Assembly (NCBI RefSeq): GCF_039822285.1
Contig: NZ_JBAJEY010000003.1
Coordinates: forward strand, 124,001 to 188,000
Direction of reading: 5' to 3'
Length of the DNA stretch: 64,000 nt
Source of the DNA: Thiofaba sp039822285
GTDB lineage: Bacteria > Pseudomonadota > Gammaproteobacteria > Halothiobacillales > Halothiobacillaceae
Shown here: piece by piece, positions 35,751 through 44,806 of the stretch
How the letters are laid out: each line of letters begins with the position of its first letter
Numbering within the stretch: position 1 is the first letter of the stretch
Program-made: the position numbers and the translations under genes
The notes under the pieces: generated by a model
Told to the model about the DNA's origin: nothing
What the model saw: the letters and a program-made list of their open reading frames with translations, nothing else
Database searches by the model: none

Positions 35751-37430
35751 TCACTCGTCCCGCACGACCCTCACCGCCGCCATGCCCTCAACCCGAGGAT
35801 CGCTGGCCGCCTCCACCCGGCCGTCGCTCGCCCGCTCCCACAACACGGCCTGCATATTGCCCCAAGGCTGCTGTTCGCGCAGGACATGGCCGCGCACCTC
35901 CAAGCCTTTGCGGGTGGGCGCGTCCAGCGCCCCCGGCTCGTGCTGCAGCACATCCGGAAGGTACTGGTGGTGGATGCGTGGGCGCGACACCCACGCCAGC
36001 GGCGGCTTGCCCTCCACGGCCTCCAGTGTGCCCAGCAGCACCATGGTGATGATGCGGCTGCCGCCTGGAGCACCGAGGACCGCCAACCGCTCATCGTTGC
36101 GCACGAAGGTCGGCGTCATGCTGGAAAGCGGACGCTTCCCCGGCGCAATGGCGTTGGCCTCGGCGCCCACCAGGCCGTAGGCGTTCGGCACGCCGGGCTT
36201 GGTCGAGAAATCATCCATCTCATCGTTGAGCAGCACACCGGTGCCGGGCGGCACGAAAACGGCCCCAAACGGATAATTGATGCTCAGGGTGGCGGCGACC
36301 GCATTGCCGTCCGCATCGAGGATGGAGAAATGAGTGGTGTCGTCCCCTCCTCCCGGGGGCACCGCTCCTGGCAGGCTGGCGCTCGGCGTCGCGCGGTCGG
36401 TGCGGATCGACATCCGCAGGCCATCCGCGTAGAAGGGATGCAGCAGGCGCTCGCGGGGGATGGCGACGGACTCGGGGTCCCCCAGGTATTCCGCCCGGTC
36501 GCGGTAGGCGCGGCGCATGGCCTCGACCACGAGATGGACGCGCCCCGCCTCATCCAGCGCGGCCAGATCAAAGCCCGCGAGGATGTTGAGCATGGTGATC
36601 AGGGCCACCCCGCCCGAGGAGGGCGGCGCCGCGGAAATGACCTCGTGCCCACGGTAGCGGCCGCGCACCGGCTCGCGTTCGACCACGCGATAGCCCGCGA
36701 GGTCCTCTTCAGTCCAGATTCCCCCCGCCGCGCGCACCCCCGCCACCAGCCGGCGCGCCACCTCGCCACGGTAGAAGCCGTCCGCCCCTTCCTCAGCCAT
36801 GCGCTCCAGCACCCAGGCCAAGTCCGGCTGGCGGATGACATGCCCAAGTTCCGGCGGCTGGCCAGCCTGAAGGAACAACCGGGCCGCCTCGGGCGACTCC
36901 GCAAACGCCGCAAGGCGGAAGGCTGCCATGCGCCGGTAGTGCCCGGTGACCGGGAACCCCTCGCGCGCGAGACGGATGGCCGGCGCCAGGGAGACGGCCA
37001 GCGGCAGGCAGCCGTACTCCCGCGCCAGATGGTCCAGCGCGGCGGGCACCCCGGGGATGCCCGCCGCCAGTGCCCCGTCCATCGACAGGCGCGGGATCAC
37101 TTCGCCCTTCGCGTCCAGGTACATGTCCCGGTGCGCGGCCAGCGGTGCCCTCTCGCGCCCGTCAATCATCACCTGGCGGTCTTTCTCTGCCTCATGCAGC
37201 AGCCAAAACCCGCCCCCACCAAGCCCGGAACTGTAGGGCTCCACCACCGCCAGCGCCGCGCTCACCGCCACGGCCGCGTCGAAGGCATTGCCCCCCGCCT
37301 TGAGGATCTCGAACCCCGCCTCGGTCGCGAGTGGGTGGGCGGAGGCGATCGCGGCCGCGGGTGGGCGCTCGTCCGCGTGTACCGGGAGGAAAACCAGCCC
37401 GACGAGGAAGAGGACAAAACGCAGGGGCAT
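35751..37430 (-). CDS. ggt: Gamma-glutamyltransferase (periplasmic)
   Basis: A 559 aa Ntn-hydrolase that transfers or hydrolyses gamma-glutamyl groups, for example from glutathione. It has a Sec signal peptide (MPLRFVLFLVGLVFLPVHA, cleavage before DERPP). The autocleavage/nucleophile Thr lies in GGGDDTTHFSILD; the large subunit has GGNAFDAAVAVSAALAVVEP and SSGLGGGGFW; the small subunit has PLSSMTPTFV. The start is 4 bp after the SemiSWEET stop, with no strong ribosome site, so translation may be coupled. Confidence 0.93.
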   Translation of the reverse strand: MPLRFVLFLVGLVFLPVHADERPPAAAIASAHPLATEAGFEILKAGGNAFDAAVAVSAALAVVEPYSSGLGGGGFWLLHEAEKDRQVMIDGRERAPLAAHRDMYLDAKGEVIPRLSMDGALAAGIPGVPAALDHLAREYGCLPLAVSLAPAIRLAREGFPVTGHYRRMAAFRLAAFAESPEAARLFLQAGQPPELGHVIRQPDLAWVLERMAEEGADGFYRGEVARRLVAGVRAAGGIWTEEDLAGYRVVEREPVRGRYRGHEVISAAPPSSGGVALITMLNILAGFDLAALDEAGRVHLVVEAMRRAYRDRAEYLGDPESVAIPRERLLHPFYADGLRMSIRTDRATPSASLPGAVPPGGGDDTTHFSILDADGNAVAATLSINYPFGAVFVPPGTGVLLNDEMDDFSTKPGVPNAYGLVGAEANAIAPGKRPLSSMTPTFVRNDERLAVLGAPGGSRIITMVLLGTLEAVEGKPPLAWVSRPRIHHQYLPDVLQHEPGALDAPTRKGLEVRGHVLREQQPWGNMQAVLWERASDGRVEAASDPRVEGMAAVRVVRDE

Positions 37431-37434
37431 GCGA

Positions 37435-37692
37435 CTAGCCATAACGCAGCTTGAAGAACAGGATGCTGCCCGCAAGGCCGGCCGTGACGGCATTGGCGAT
37501 GATGATCGGCCAGGAGCCGATCAGCACGCCGTAGAGCAGCCAGCAGAGCACGCCGGCGGTGAACAGGCTGAACATGCCGAGCGAGAGGTCGCGGGCATGG
37601 CGCGAGCGCCATGTCTTGACCGCCTGCGGGACGAAGGCGACGGTCGTGAGCGTGGCCGCGACGATACCGACCATATCCGCCGGAAGCGGCAT
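37435..37692 (-). CDS. SemiSWEET-type sugar transporter (PQ-loop/MtN3 family)
   Basis: An 85 aa protein with three membrane helices. The first carries the PQ-loop motif (TTVAFVPQAVKTWRSR), the second LSLGMFSLFTAGVLCWLLYG and the third PIIIANAVTAGLAGSILF, the layout of SemiSWEETs, which dimerise to pass small sugars. The substrate here is unknown. It lies 2 bp after panC and 4 bp before ggt, so the three genes are probably co-transcribed. Confidence 0.9.
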   Translation of the reverse strand: MPLPADMVGIVAATLTTVAFVPQAVKTWRSRHARDLSLGMFSLFTAGVLCWLLYGVLIGSWPIIIANAVTAGLAGSILFFKLRYG

Positions 37693-37694
37693 GC

Positions 37695-38537
37695 TCAGGC
37701 CTCGATGTTGTCGATCAGGCGAGTCCGGCCAAGACGCGCGGCCGCCAGGATGCGTAGCCCCCCCGCCTCGCCTACAACGGCATGGGCGAGGTCTCCGGCG
37801 CGCCGCACGCTGACGTAGTCAGGCACAAAGCCCAGGGCATGCAGGCGCTCGATGGCCTCCGCCTCGACCAGGGCCGGCGCCTGGCCTGCGCGCAAGGCCT
37901 CGCGCGCCGCGCACAGGGTACGGTAGAGGCCGGGGGCGATGGCCCGCTCCTCCGCACTCAGGTAGCCGTTACGTGAGCTCATCGCCAGGCCGTCGGCCTC
38001 GCGCTCGGTCGGCTGGCCGATCAGTTCGATCGGCATATCGAGGTCGCGCACCATGCGCCTTAGGATGGTCAGCTGCTGGTAATCCTTCTCGCCAAACACC
38101 GCGACGTCGGGCATGACGATGTTGAACAGCTTGGTGACGACCGTGGTAACGCCAACGAAATGGCCGGGACGCGAGGCGCCGCACAGGATGTCCGACAGCT
38201 CGGGCACCATCACCCGTGTGCAGCCCGCCTGGCCGTGCGGATAGAGGGCCTCGACGCTGGGCAGGAACAGCAGCCTGACCCCTGCCTCCGCCAGCAGGGC
38301 GGCGTCCCGTTCCTCGGTGCGCGGGTAGCTGTCAAAGTCCTCGCCCGCGCCGAACTGGAGGGGATTGACGAAGATGCTGACCACCACGGCATCGGCGGAC
38401 CGCTTGGCCCGCTCCACCAGGGCCAGGTGCCCGGCGTGCAGGTTGCCCATGGTGGGAACGAAGGCGATGCGCTTGCCCTTCGCACGCAGGGCGCGGATGG
38501 CAGCGCGCAGGTCGGGAATGGAGTGGATGGTCTGCAT
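37695..38537 (-). CDS. panC: Pantothenate synthetase
   Basis: PanC (280 aa) joins pantoate and beta-alanine with ATP to make pantothenate. N-terminal nucleotidyl-transfer motif FVPTMGNLHAGHLALVERA (the HxGH box), FVNPLQFGAGEDFDSYPRT, GVTTVVTKLFNIVMPDVAVF and the KMSKS-like AMSSRNGYLS are present. It is separated from panB by a 131 bp gap holding a REP pair. Confidence 0.97.
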   Translation of the reverse strand: MQTIHSIPDLRAAIRALRAKGKRIAFVPTMGNLHAGHLALVERAKRSADAVVVSIFVNPLQFGAGEDFDSYPRTEERDAALLAEAGVRLLFLPSVEALYPHGQAGCTRVMVPELSDILCGASRPGHFVGVTTVVTKLFNIVMPDVAVFGEKDYQQLTILRRMVRDLDMPIELIGQPTEREADGLAMSSRNGYLSAEERAIAPGLYRTLCAAREALRAGQAPALVEAEAIERLHALGFVPDYVSVRRAGDLAHAVVGEAGGLRILAAARLGRTRLIDNIEA

Positions 38538-38566
38538 GGTGGGTGTGCTTCTGCTTCTCGATGGCT

Positions 38567-38622
38567 GTAGGAGGCCCGCCTCGGGCCGATGGTTATCCTC
38601 GCGGCGGGGGCGCCGCTCCTAC
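38567..38622. repeat. REP pair (BIME) between panB and panC
   Basis: Two GTAG-headed palindromes facing outward: GTAGGAGGCCCGCCTCGGGC (plus, type z) and, on the minus strand, GTAGGAGCGGCGCCCCCGCC (type y). Inner stems are GGCCCG/CGGGCC-like and GCGGCG/CGCCGC-like. Same family as at 48188-48245, 48845-48906, 48977-49038 and 50597-50621. Confidence 0.85.
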
Positions 38623-38668
38623 CCAGGCAGGGTGCTCCTCGTAACGCATGAGCTGCTACCCCTTACCG

Positions 38669-39478
38669 TCAGGTAAAACCATGCTCGGGCCCGGGAAAGG
38701 CCCCCTTGCGGACGTCGTCGACGAAGGCCTTCAGCGCCTGGTCGGGCGCGCCATGGCTTTGGGCATAGTTGCGGGCGAACCTGGGCGGACGGGCGGTGAA
38801 GCCGAGCAGGTCGTAGCTGACCAGCACCTGCCCGTCACAGGCGGGGCCGGCACCGATGCCGATCACCGGGATGGTCAGGGCACGGGTGATCTCCGCCGCG
38901 AGGGGGCTTGGGATGCATTCGAGGATCAAAAGGTCCGCCCCTGCCGCCTCCAGCGCCACGGCGTCCTCGAGCATGGCCTGTGCGGCCTTGGGGTCGCGGC
39001 CCTGCACGCGGTAGCCGCCGAGCTTGTGCACCGACTGCGGGGTGAGGCCAAGATGGGCACACACCGGGATGCCCTGGCGGCTGAGGGCCTGCACCGTTTC
39101 GAGCTGGGGCTCCCCCCCCTCGAGTTTGACCACCTGCGCCCCACCCTCCTTCATCAGCCGGGCTGCGCTGTGCAGGGCCTGCTCCGGGGTGGCGTAGCTC
39201 ATGAACGGCAGGTCGGCGATCAACACCGCACGCCCTGCAACGGACCTCAGGCCGCGGGCCACGCAGCGGGTGTGGTAGATCACCTCGTCCAGGGTCACCG
39301 GGAGGGTGGTGTCATGCCCCTGCACCACCATACCGAGCGAGTCGCCCACCAGCACCAGTTCGGCGCCGGCAGCCTCGACCAGGCGGGCAAGGCTCGCATC
39401 GTAGGCGGTCAGGCAGACCATGCGCTCGCCGCGCGACTTCATGCCGCGCAGGTCGACGAGGGTCAGGGGTCGGCTCAT
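38669..39478 (-). CDS. panB: 3-methyl-2-oxobutanoate hydroxymethyltransferase
   Basis: PanB (269 aa) makes ketopantoate from alpha-ketoisovalerate and methylene-tetrahydrofolate. Conserved stretches: RMVCLTAYDASLARLVEAAG, VLVGDSLGMVVQGHDTTLPV, KLEGGE and the C-terminal GIGAGPACDGQVLVSYDLLG. Full length. The start overlaps the folK stop as ATGA. Confidence 0.97.
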   Translation of the reverse strand: MSRPLTLVDLRGMKSRGERMVCLTAYDASLARLVEAAGAELVLVGDSLGMVVQGHDTTLPVTLDEVIYHTRCVARGLRSVAGRAVLIADLPFMSYATPEQALHSAARLMKEGGAQVVKLEGGEPQLETVQALSRQGIPVCAHLGLTPQSVHKLGGYRVQGRDPKAAQAMLEDAVALEAAGADLLILECIPSPLAAEITRALTIPVIGIGAGPACDGQVLVSYDLLGFTARPPRFARNYAQSHGAPDQALKAFVDDVRKGAFPGPEHGFT

Positions 39479-39963
39479 GCGGTTTCCTCCAGAGGTTCGC
39501 AGGTGTCCGAGGCACGCGCCGCCAAAAGGTCGGCCAGCGGCCCGAGGCCGGGAATGACGCGCTCGGGGACGAGTTCCGCCAACGGCCGGAGCACGAAGGC
39601 GCGCTCACCGATACCGGGGTGCGGAAGGGTCAGCTCGGGCGAGTCCAGGCAAAGATCGTCATACAACAGGACATCGAGGTCGATGACGCGCTCGCCCCAG
39701 CGACGCAGGCGCACCCGGCCAAAATCGTGCTCAATGGCCTGCAGTGCGTGCAGCAGGTCGCGCGGCGCGAGCGCCGTCTCCAGGGCCGCCACCGCGTTGA
39801 TGTATTCGGGCTGATCCGAAGGCCCCATCGGCGGGCTGCGGTAGAGCCGCGAGGCTGCGGCGAGGCGGCTTTCGGGCAGCGCGGCGATCACCCCGAGCGC
39901 GCACCGGACCTGCCCGACAGGGTCATTCAGATTGCTGCCCAAGCCGATGTAGGCAAGCGGCAT
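39475..39963 (-). CDS. folK: HPPK, folate pathway pyrophosphokinase FolK
   Basis: FolK (162 aa) pyrophosphorylates 6-hydroxymethyl-7,8-dihydropterin. Motifs: AYIGLGSNLNDPVGQV, RLYRSPPMGPSDQPEYINAV and RWGERVIDLDVLLYDDLCLD with the metal-binding Asp pair. The ATG at 39963 matches the family start; a GTG three codons earlier overlaps the pcnB stop. It sits in the pcnB-folK-panB-panC order known from other Gammaproteobacteria. Confidence 0.95.
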   Translation of the reverse strand: MPLAYIGLGSNLNDPVGQVRCALGVIAALPESRLAAASRLYRSPPMGPSDQPEYINAVAALETALAPRDLLHALQAIEHDFGRVRLRRWGERVIDLDVLLYDDLCLDSPELTLPHPGIGERAFVLRPLAELVPERVIPGLGPLADLLAARASDTCEPLEETA

Positions 39964-39968
39964 GGGAC

Positions 39969-41342
39969 TCACTCGGCCGGAGTGGCCACACCCTCGCCCT
40001 TGCCCTTACGGCGGCGCGGGGCGCGGCGACGCTTGCGCCCGCCCTCACCTGCAGGCGCCGAGACGCCCTGTTGCTGCTCCGGGCTCGCCTCGACGAAGGC
40101 CGTCCACCAAGCCGCGTCTTCGGCCGCCTGCGGCTCGCCACTCTGGGCGCGCAGCAAGAGGAAGTCATAGGCCGCACGGAAACGGGGATGACCGTACAGG
40201 CTGGCCACCCCGCGCCCCTGGTGCAGGGCGAAACGCGGCTGCATCTCCCAGATCTCACGGGTCAAGAGCTGCAGGTGGCGTGGAATGGCGATGCGCGACT
40301 GCAGCACGCGCAGCGCCTCGTCACCGGCCTGCTGCAGCAGGATGGCATCGGGCTGACCCTCGTGCGCCAGCACCTGGGCGTGCAGCACCACCACCGGCCA
40401 CAGCAGCGCAGCGAACAGGAAGGCGGTGGAGAGCGGCAACCCCTCCGCAACGCGGCGGTCGGTGTTGGCTAGCGCGGTCTCGATGAAGTGCAGCGCCGCG
40501 CCCTCGTCGCGGGTGTACTGGAGGGCCGCATCGACCGGCGGCAGCAGCCAGCGCAACAGGTCGAGGCGGCGCAGCTCGTGCAGCGAGGCCACGCCGTGGC
40601 CGGTGTGGAACAGCTTCACGCACTCGTCGAACAGGCGCGCCGGCGGGATACCCTCGAGCAGTTCCGCCAGCTCCCCCATCGGCCGCTCGGTGTCCGGGTG
40701 CAGCCGGAAGCCGAGCTTGGCGGCGAAGCGGGCGGCGCGCAGCATGCGCACCGGATCCTCGCGGTAGCGGGTCTCGGGGTCGCCCAAAAGGCGCAGCACG
40801 CCATCCTGCAGGTCCTGCATGCCACCGACGTAGTCGAGCACGGAAAAATCGGCGATGTCGTAATACAGCGCGTTGACGGTGAAGTCGCGACGCTGCACGT
40901 CATCCTCGAGGGTGCCATACACGTTGTCGCGCAGCAGGCGGCCTTGTTCGTCGGTGGCGCGGCCAGGCACGTCATCACCGGCGGCACGGAAGGTGGCGAC
41001 CTCGACGATCTCCTTGCCGAACAGCACGTGCGCCAGGCGGAAGCGACGGCCGATCAGGCGGCAGTTGCGGAACAGGCGACGCACCTGTTCGGGAGTGGCG
41101 TCGGTGGCGACGTCGAAGTCCTTCGGCTCGCGGCCAAGGAGCAGGTCGCGCACGCCGCCACCGACCAGGCAGGCGCGGAAGCCGGCCTCGTGCAGGCGAT
41201 AGAGGACGTTGAGGGCGTTCTTGCTGATGTTCTTGCGCGAGATGCAGTGCGCATCGCGCGGGATGATGGGGGAAGGGGAAGAATCCACGGGGTTCCGTCT
41301 GAGTGGTTTGCAGCGGGCTAAAAATGCCCGCAAGGGTACCAT
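39969..41342 (-). CDS. pcnB: Poly(A) polymerase I
   Basis: PcnB (457 aa) adds A-tails to RNA 3' ends and so promotes decay. The nucleotidyltransferase core has CLVGGGVRDLLLGREPKDFD with the GG and DxD-type Asp pair, followed by RLIGRRFRLAHV and RRDFTVNALYYD, which distinguish it from CCA-adding enzymes. The C terminus is Lys/Arg-rich (GGRKRRRAPRRRKGKG), usual for RNA binding. The start is uncertain: no clear ribosome site, and a non-ATG start further in is possible. Confidence 0.93.
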   Translation of the reverse strand: MVPLRAFLARCKPLRRNPVDSSPSPIIPRDAHCISRKNISKNALNVLYRLHEAGFRACLVGGGVRDLLLGREPKDFDVATDATPEQVRRLFRNCRLIGRRFRLAHVLFGKEIVEVATFRAAGDDVPGRATDEQGRLLRDNVYGTLEDDVQRRDFTVNALYYDIADFSVLDYVGGMQDLQDGVLRLLGDPETRYREDPVRMLRAARFAAKLGFRLHPDTERPMGELAELLEGIPPARLFDECVKLFHTGHGVASLHELRRLDLLRWLLPPVDAALQYTRDEGAALHFIETALANTDRRVAEGLPLSTAFLFAALLWPVVVLHAQVLAHEGQPDAILLQQAGDEALRVLQSRIAIPRHLQLLTREIWEMQPRFALHQGRGVASLYGHPRFRAAYDFLLLRAQSGEPQAAEDAAWWTAFVEASPEQQQGVSAPAGEGGRKRRRAPRRRKGKGEGVATPAE

Positions 41343-41395
41343 GAAAGCCGTGCGAACGTGGTTGATGAGTGCGATGTTGGAATGATGGGGGTGTT

Positions 41396-42133
41396 TCAAG
41401 TCGTATCCTGATGCCGGTACGGCGCGGGGCGGGCATTTCTTTCCCACCCCGCCTCCCCGGCCAGCAGCGGCGGCAGCTGGGTGAGGTTGCTGATGATGCC
41501 CCACGGCGCCGGGATGTGACCAGGGAAAGGCTCCCCCATTCGGTTAGCCCAGATGGCCCGCACCCCCGCATTGTGGGCTCCAAGCACGTCGTGCTCGGGG
41601 TGGTCGCCGACGTGCACCATGGCCTCTGGCGGCTCGCCCAGACGCTCAAGGGCCAGGTGGAACATGCGGGGGTCGGGCTTACCCGCCCCCGCCTCGGCCG
41701 AGTTGACCGCCAGGCGGAAGTGACGCGCGAGGCCGATGCGCTCGATGCAGGCATTGCCGTTGGAGAGCGCCACGAGGGTATGGCGGCGCGCAAGCCCGGC
41801 CAGCACCGCCTCAACCTCGGGGAAGGGCTCGACGGTGTTGCGCGCGGCGTAGAACACCGCGAAGGCCTCCTCGGCGAAGTCCTCCGCGTAGGCTGCCTCG
41901 CGGCCGAGATGACGCAGGAAGGCCTTGCGCAGGGTGGTCAGGTCATGCCGCAGCTGTGGACGGGCGCGCATGTAGTCCAGACACACCGCGTGCAGACTCT
42001 CTGGCGTATGGCCGTGGGTGATGCGCGGATAGCGCGCCTGAAGCCAGTCGAACAGCACGCGGTTGGCGCGCCGGATGACCGGCTCGATCGCCCACAAGGT
42101 GTCGTCCAAGTCGAAGCCGATGACGCGGATCAT
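41396..42133 (-). CDS. HAD-superfamily hydrolase (phosphatase)
   Basis: A 245 aa haloacid-dehalogenase-type phosphatase. Motif I FDLDDTLW has the nucleophile/acid Asp pair, motif II is VALSNGN, motif III is the Lys in AGKPDPRMF and motif IV is HVGDHPEHDVLGA. A helical cap lies between motifs I and II. The profile resembles the YigB/FMN-phosphatase group, but the substrate cannot be read from sequence. The start overlaps the ABC gene stop as ATGA. Confidence 0.88.
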   Translation of the reverse strand: MIRVIGFDLDDTLWAIEPVIRRANRVLFDWLQARYPRITHGHTPESLHAVCLDYMRARPQLRHDLTTLRKAFLRHLGREAAYAEDFAEEAFAVFYAARNTVEPFPEVEAVLAGLARRHTLVALSNGNACIERIGLARHFRLAVNSAEAGAGKPDPRMFHLALERLGEPPEAMVHVGDHPEHDVLGAHNAGVRAIWANRMGEPFPGHIPAPWGIISNLTQLPPLLAGEAGWERNARPAPYRHQDTT

Positions 42134-43734
42134 GCCGACTCCTGCAGCAGGCCGGCCGCCTCGACCAACTCGCGGGTGTAGGCCTCGCGCGGGTTGGCCA
42201 GAAGGTCGAGGGTCTCGCCCTCTTCCACCACACGGCCTTCCTTGAGGACGATGACCCGGTGGGCCATGGCGCGGATCACGCGCAGGTCGTGGGTGATGAG
42301 CAGGTAGCTCAGGCCGTGACGGCGCTGGAGGTCCTGCAGCAGGGTCAGCACCTGTTTCTGCACCGACACATCCAGTGCACTGGTCGGCTCGTCCAGCACC
42401 ATCAGGCGTGGGCGCAGCACCAGGGCACGGGCAATGGCGATGCGCTGCCGCTGCCCGCCGGAGAACTCGTGCGGATAGCGCCAAAGCATGTCCGCGCCCA
42501 GACCGACCTCCCCCAGCGCCTCGATCACCCGGGCGCGGCGGGCCCCGTTGTCGAGCCCCGGCTCATGCACGCGCAGGCCCTCCCCGACGATCTGCTCGAT
42601 GGTCATGCGCGGGGACAGCGCGGCGAACGGGTCCTGGAACACCACCTGGGCACTGCGGCGGGCACGGCGCAGGGTCTCGCCATGCAGGGCCTGCCAGTCC
42701 ACGCCGTCGATCTTGATCTCGCCCTCGCCCGCCAGCAGGCGCAGGAGGACATGGGCCAGGGTGGTCTTGCCCGAACCGGACTCACCCACCACACCGAGGG
42801 TCTCTCCAGCGCGCAGCGCAAGGTCAATGCCGTGCAGGATGGCCTGCCCCTTCGCCCGGCGGAACAGGCCGCCGCCCTGCCCCTCGCGCACGCAGCGCAC
42901 CGCACGCGCCTCGAGCACGGCCGCCTGCGCGCGCGGCGGGGCGATGTCGCGCACCGGTGCGCTTTCCAGCAGCAGGCGGGTGTAGTCGTGTGCCGGCCTG
43001 GAAAACACATCCTCCACGCCCCCCTGCTCGACCACCTCGCCCTGGCGCATGACCACCACCTGCTCGGCGAAGCGGCGAACCAAAGGGAGGTCATGGGTGA
43101 TCATCAGCACCGCCATGCCCATCTCGCGCTGGAGGTGGGCCAGCAATTCGAGGATCTGTGCCTGCAGGGTCACATCGAGGGCGGTCGTGGGCTCGTCAGC
43201 GATCAAGAGTCGCGGCCTGCACGCGAGCGCCATGGCGATCATGGCCCGCTGGCGCTGACCGCCGGAGAGCTGGTGGGGGAAGGCGTCCACCTTCTGCTCG
43301 GGGTCGCGGATGCCGGTCAGGGCCAACAGCTCGATGGCGCGCTCGCGAGCGGCCTTCTCCGTCAACCCTTCATGCACGAGCAGGGTCTCGGCGACCTGAC
43401 GGCCAACGGTGTGCAAAGGATTGAAGGCGCTCATCGGCTCCTGGAAGATCATGCCGATGGAGCGGCCGCGCAGGGCGCGCAGGCGGGCCTCGCTCGCATG
43501 CAGCAGATCCTCGCCCTCAAAGCGGATGGTGCCGCTCTGGCGCGCACCCTCACGGTCAAGCAGGCCGAGAATGGCCAAGGCGGTGATGGACTTGCCCGAA
43601 CCGGATTCCCCGACCAGCGCGACGCGCCCCCCCGCGGGCACGTCGAAGCCGACCCCTCGCAGCACCTCGCGCTCCCCGGCCGGGGTGGCAAAGGCGAGGC
43701 GCAGGTCTTGGATGGAGAGCAGGGGTGGGTTCAC
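42130..43734 (-). CDS. Double-ATPase ABC protein of the oligopeptide class (YejF-like)
   Basis: A 534 aa protein with two complete ABC domains in one chain. Walker A GESGSGKSITALAILG and GESGSGKTTLAHVLLR; signatures LSGGQRQRAMIA and FSGGQRQRIAIA; each half ends with the Asp-rich LIADEPTTALD / VLDEPTSALD. This fused layout is typical of YejF/peptide importers energising two permeases. No permease or binding protein gene is adjacent, so the partner subunits must lie elsewhere. The start is GTG. Confidence 0.9.
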   Translation of the reverse strand: MNPPLLSIQDLRLAFATPAGEREVLRGVGFDVPAGGRVALVGESGSGKSITALAILGLLDREGARQSGTIRFEGEDLLHASEARLRALRGRSIGMIFQEPMSAFNPLHTVGRQVAETLLVHEGLTEKAARERAIELLALTGIRDPEQKVDAFPHQLSGGQRQRAMIAMALACRPRLLIADEPTTALDVTLQAQILELLAHLQREMGMAVLMITHDLPLVRRFAEQVVVMRQGEVVEQGGVEDVFSRPAHDYTRLLLESAPVRDIAPPRAQAAVLEARAVRCVREGQGGGLFRRAKGQAILHGIDLALRAGETLGVVGESGSGKTTLAHVLLRLLAGEGEIKIDGVDWQALHGETLRRARRSAQVVFQDPFAALSPRMTIEQIVGEGLRVHEPGLDNGARRARVIEALGEVGLGADMLWRYPHEFSGGQRQRIAIARALVLRPRLMVLDEPTSALDVSVQKQVLTLLQDLQRRHGLSYLLITHDLRVIRAMAHRVIVLKEGRVVEEGETLDLLANPREAYTRELVEAAGLLQESA

Positions 43735-43812
43735 TGGCAGGACGGATGGATGGCGCGGGTCATCATTCTAACAGTCCGGGGCTATCCCCACGCTCATGCC
43801 TGCCGGAGGGCA

Positions 43813-44787
43813 TCACTCCTCGTCCAGCATGGTGTCCGAGGACTGGCCTTCGGCCTGGCTCATGCGCCGCAGGCGGCGCAGCGCCTCGAGCTGGATCTGG
43901 CGCACCCGCTCGCGGGTCACGCCGAGGATGTCACCGATGGCCTCCAGGGTGTGCGGCTCGTGCCCGTGCAGTCCGAAGCGCCGCTCGACCACCTCGCGCT
44001 GCTTGGGCTCGAGACGGGCCAGCCAGTGCTCGATGCGCTCCAGGGCAAGCTCCCCCTGCACAAGCTGGGCGGGATCATGGTTGTTCTCGTCAGGGATCAT
44101 CTCCATCAGGGAATGATCCGGGTCGCCGCGCAAGGGGGTGTCGATGGAGGTGATGCGCTCGCCGTAACTCATGTGGCGCATGACATCGTCCACATCGCGA
44201 TCCAGGCACTCGGCGATCTCCTCCATGGTCGCCTCGTGGTTGAGCTCCTGCGAAAGCTTGCGCGCCGCACGGTTGTAGACGTTGATTTCCTTGACGATGT
44301 GGATCGGCAGGCGCACGGTGCGGCCCTGGTTCATCAGCGCCCGCTCGATGGTCTGGCGGATCCACCAGGTGGCATAGGTGGAGAAGCGGAAACCGCGCTC
44401 GGGGTCGAACTTCTCCACCGCGCGCATCAGGCCAAGGTTGCCTTCCTCGATCAGGTCGCACAGATCGAGTCCGCGATGCATGTAACGGCGGGCGATCTTC
44501 ACCACCAGGCGCAGGTTGCTGACGATCATCCGCTCACGGCCGGCCGGATCGCCGGAGCGGGCAAGACGGGCAAAATGCCGCTCCTGTTCCGGGGTGAGCA
44601 GACCGTGGTGCTCGACATCATTCAGGTAGAGGCGGGTGATGTCCGCCCCTTCCGCGCCATAGCTTCCCGCAACGAACACCTCGCCCTCACCCTCCCGCTC
44701 GACCGGCTCGTCCTCGGTCTCAGAATCGTGGAGCTCCTCCTCAAAGTGGACGGCATGGATATCGAGTCCATCTTCTTGGACACGCAT
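43813..44787 (-). CDS. rpoS: Stationary-phase sigma factor RpoS
   Basis: RpoS (324 aa) controls general stress and stationary-phase genes. An acidic N terminus precedes region 1.2 (ITRLYLNDVEHHGLLTPEQE), region 2 (EKFDPERGFRFSTYATWWIR, then QTIERALMNQGRTVRLP), region 3 and region 4 (GDILGVTRERVRQIQLEALR). The start MRVQEDGLDIHAV is preferred; GGAG lies upstream. It follows nlpD directly, the classical arrangement in which nlpD contains the main rpoS promoter. Confidence 0.95.
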   Translation of the reverse strand: MRVQEDGLDIHAVHFEEELHDSETEDEPVEREGEGEVFVAGSYGAEGADITRLYLNDVEHHGLLTPEQERHFARLARSGDPAGRERMIVSNLRLVVKIARRYMHRGLDLCDLIEEGNLGLMRAVEKFDPERGFRFSTYATWWIRQTIERALMNQGRTVRLPIHIVKEINVYNRAARKLSQELNHEATMEEIAECLDRDVDDVMRHMSYGERITSIDTPLRGDPDHSLMEMIPDENNHDPAQLVQGELALERIEHWLARLEPKQREVVERRFGLHGHEPHTLEAIGDILGVTRERVRQIQLEALRRLRRMSQAEGQSSDTMLDEE

Positions 44788-44806
44788 CACTCGGCTCTCC
44801 GGCGAA

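Noticed and set aside
41343..41504. N-terminal extension of pcnB by 54 codons
   Set aside because: It would run into the HAD hydrolase gene, is His/Pro/Gly-rich, and aligns with no known PcnB N terminus.
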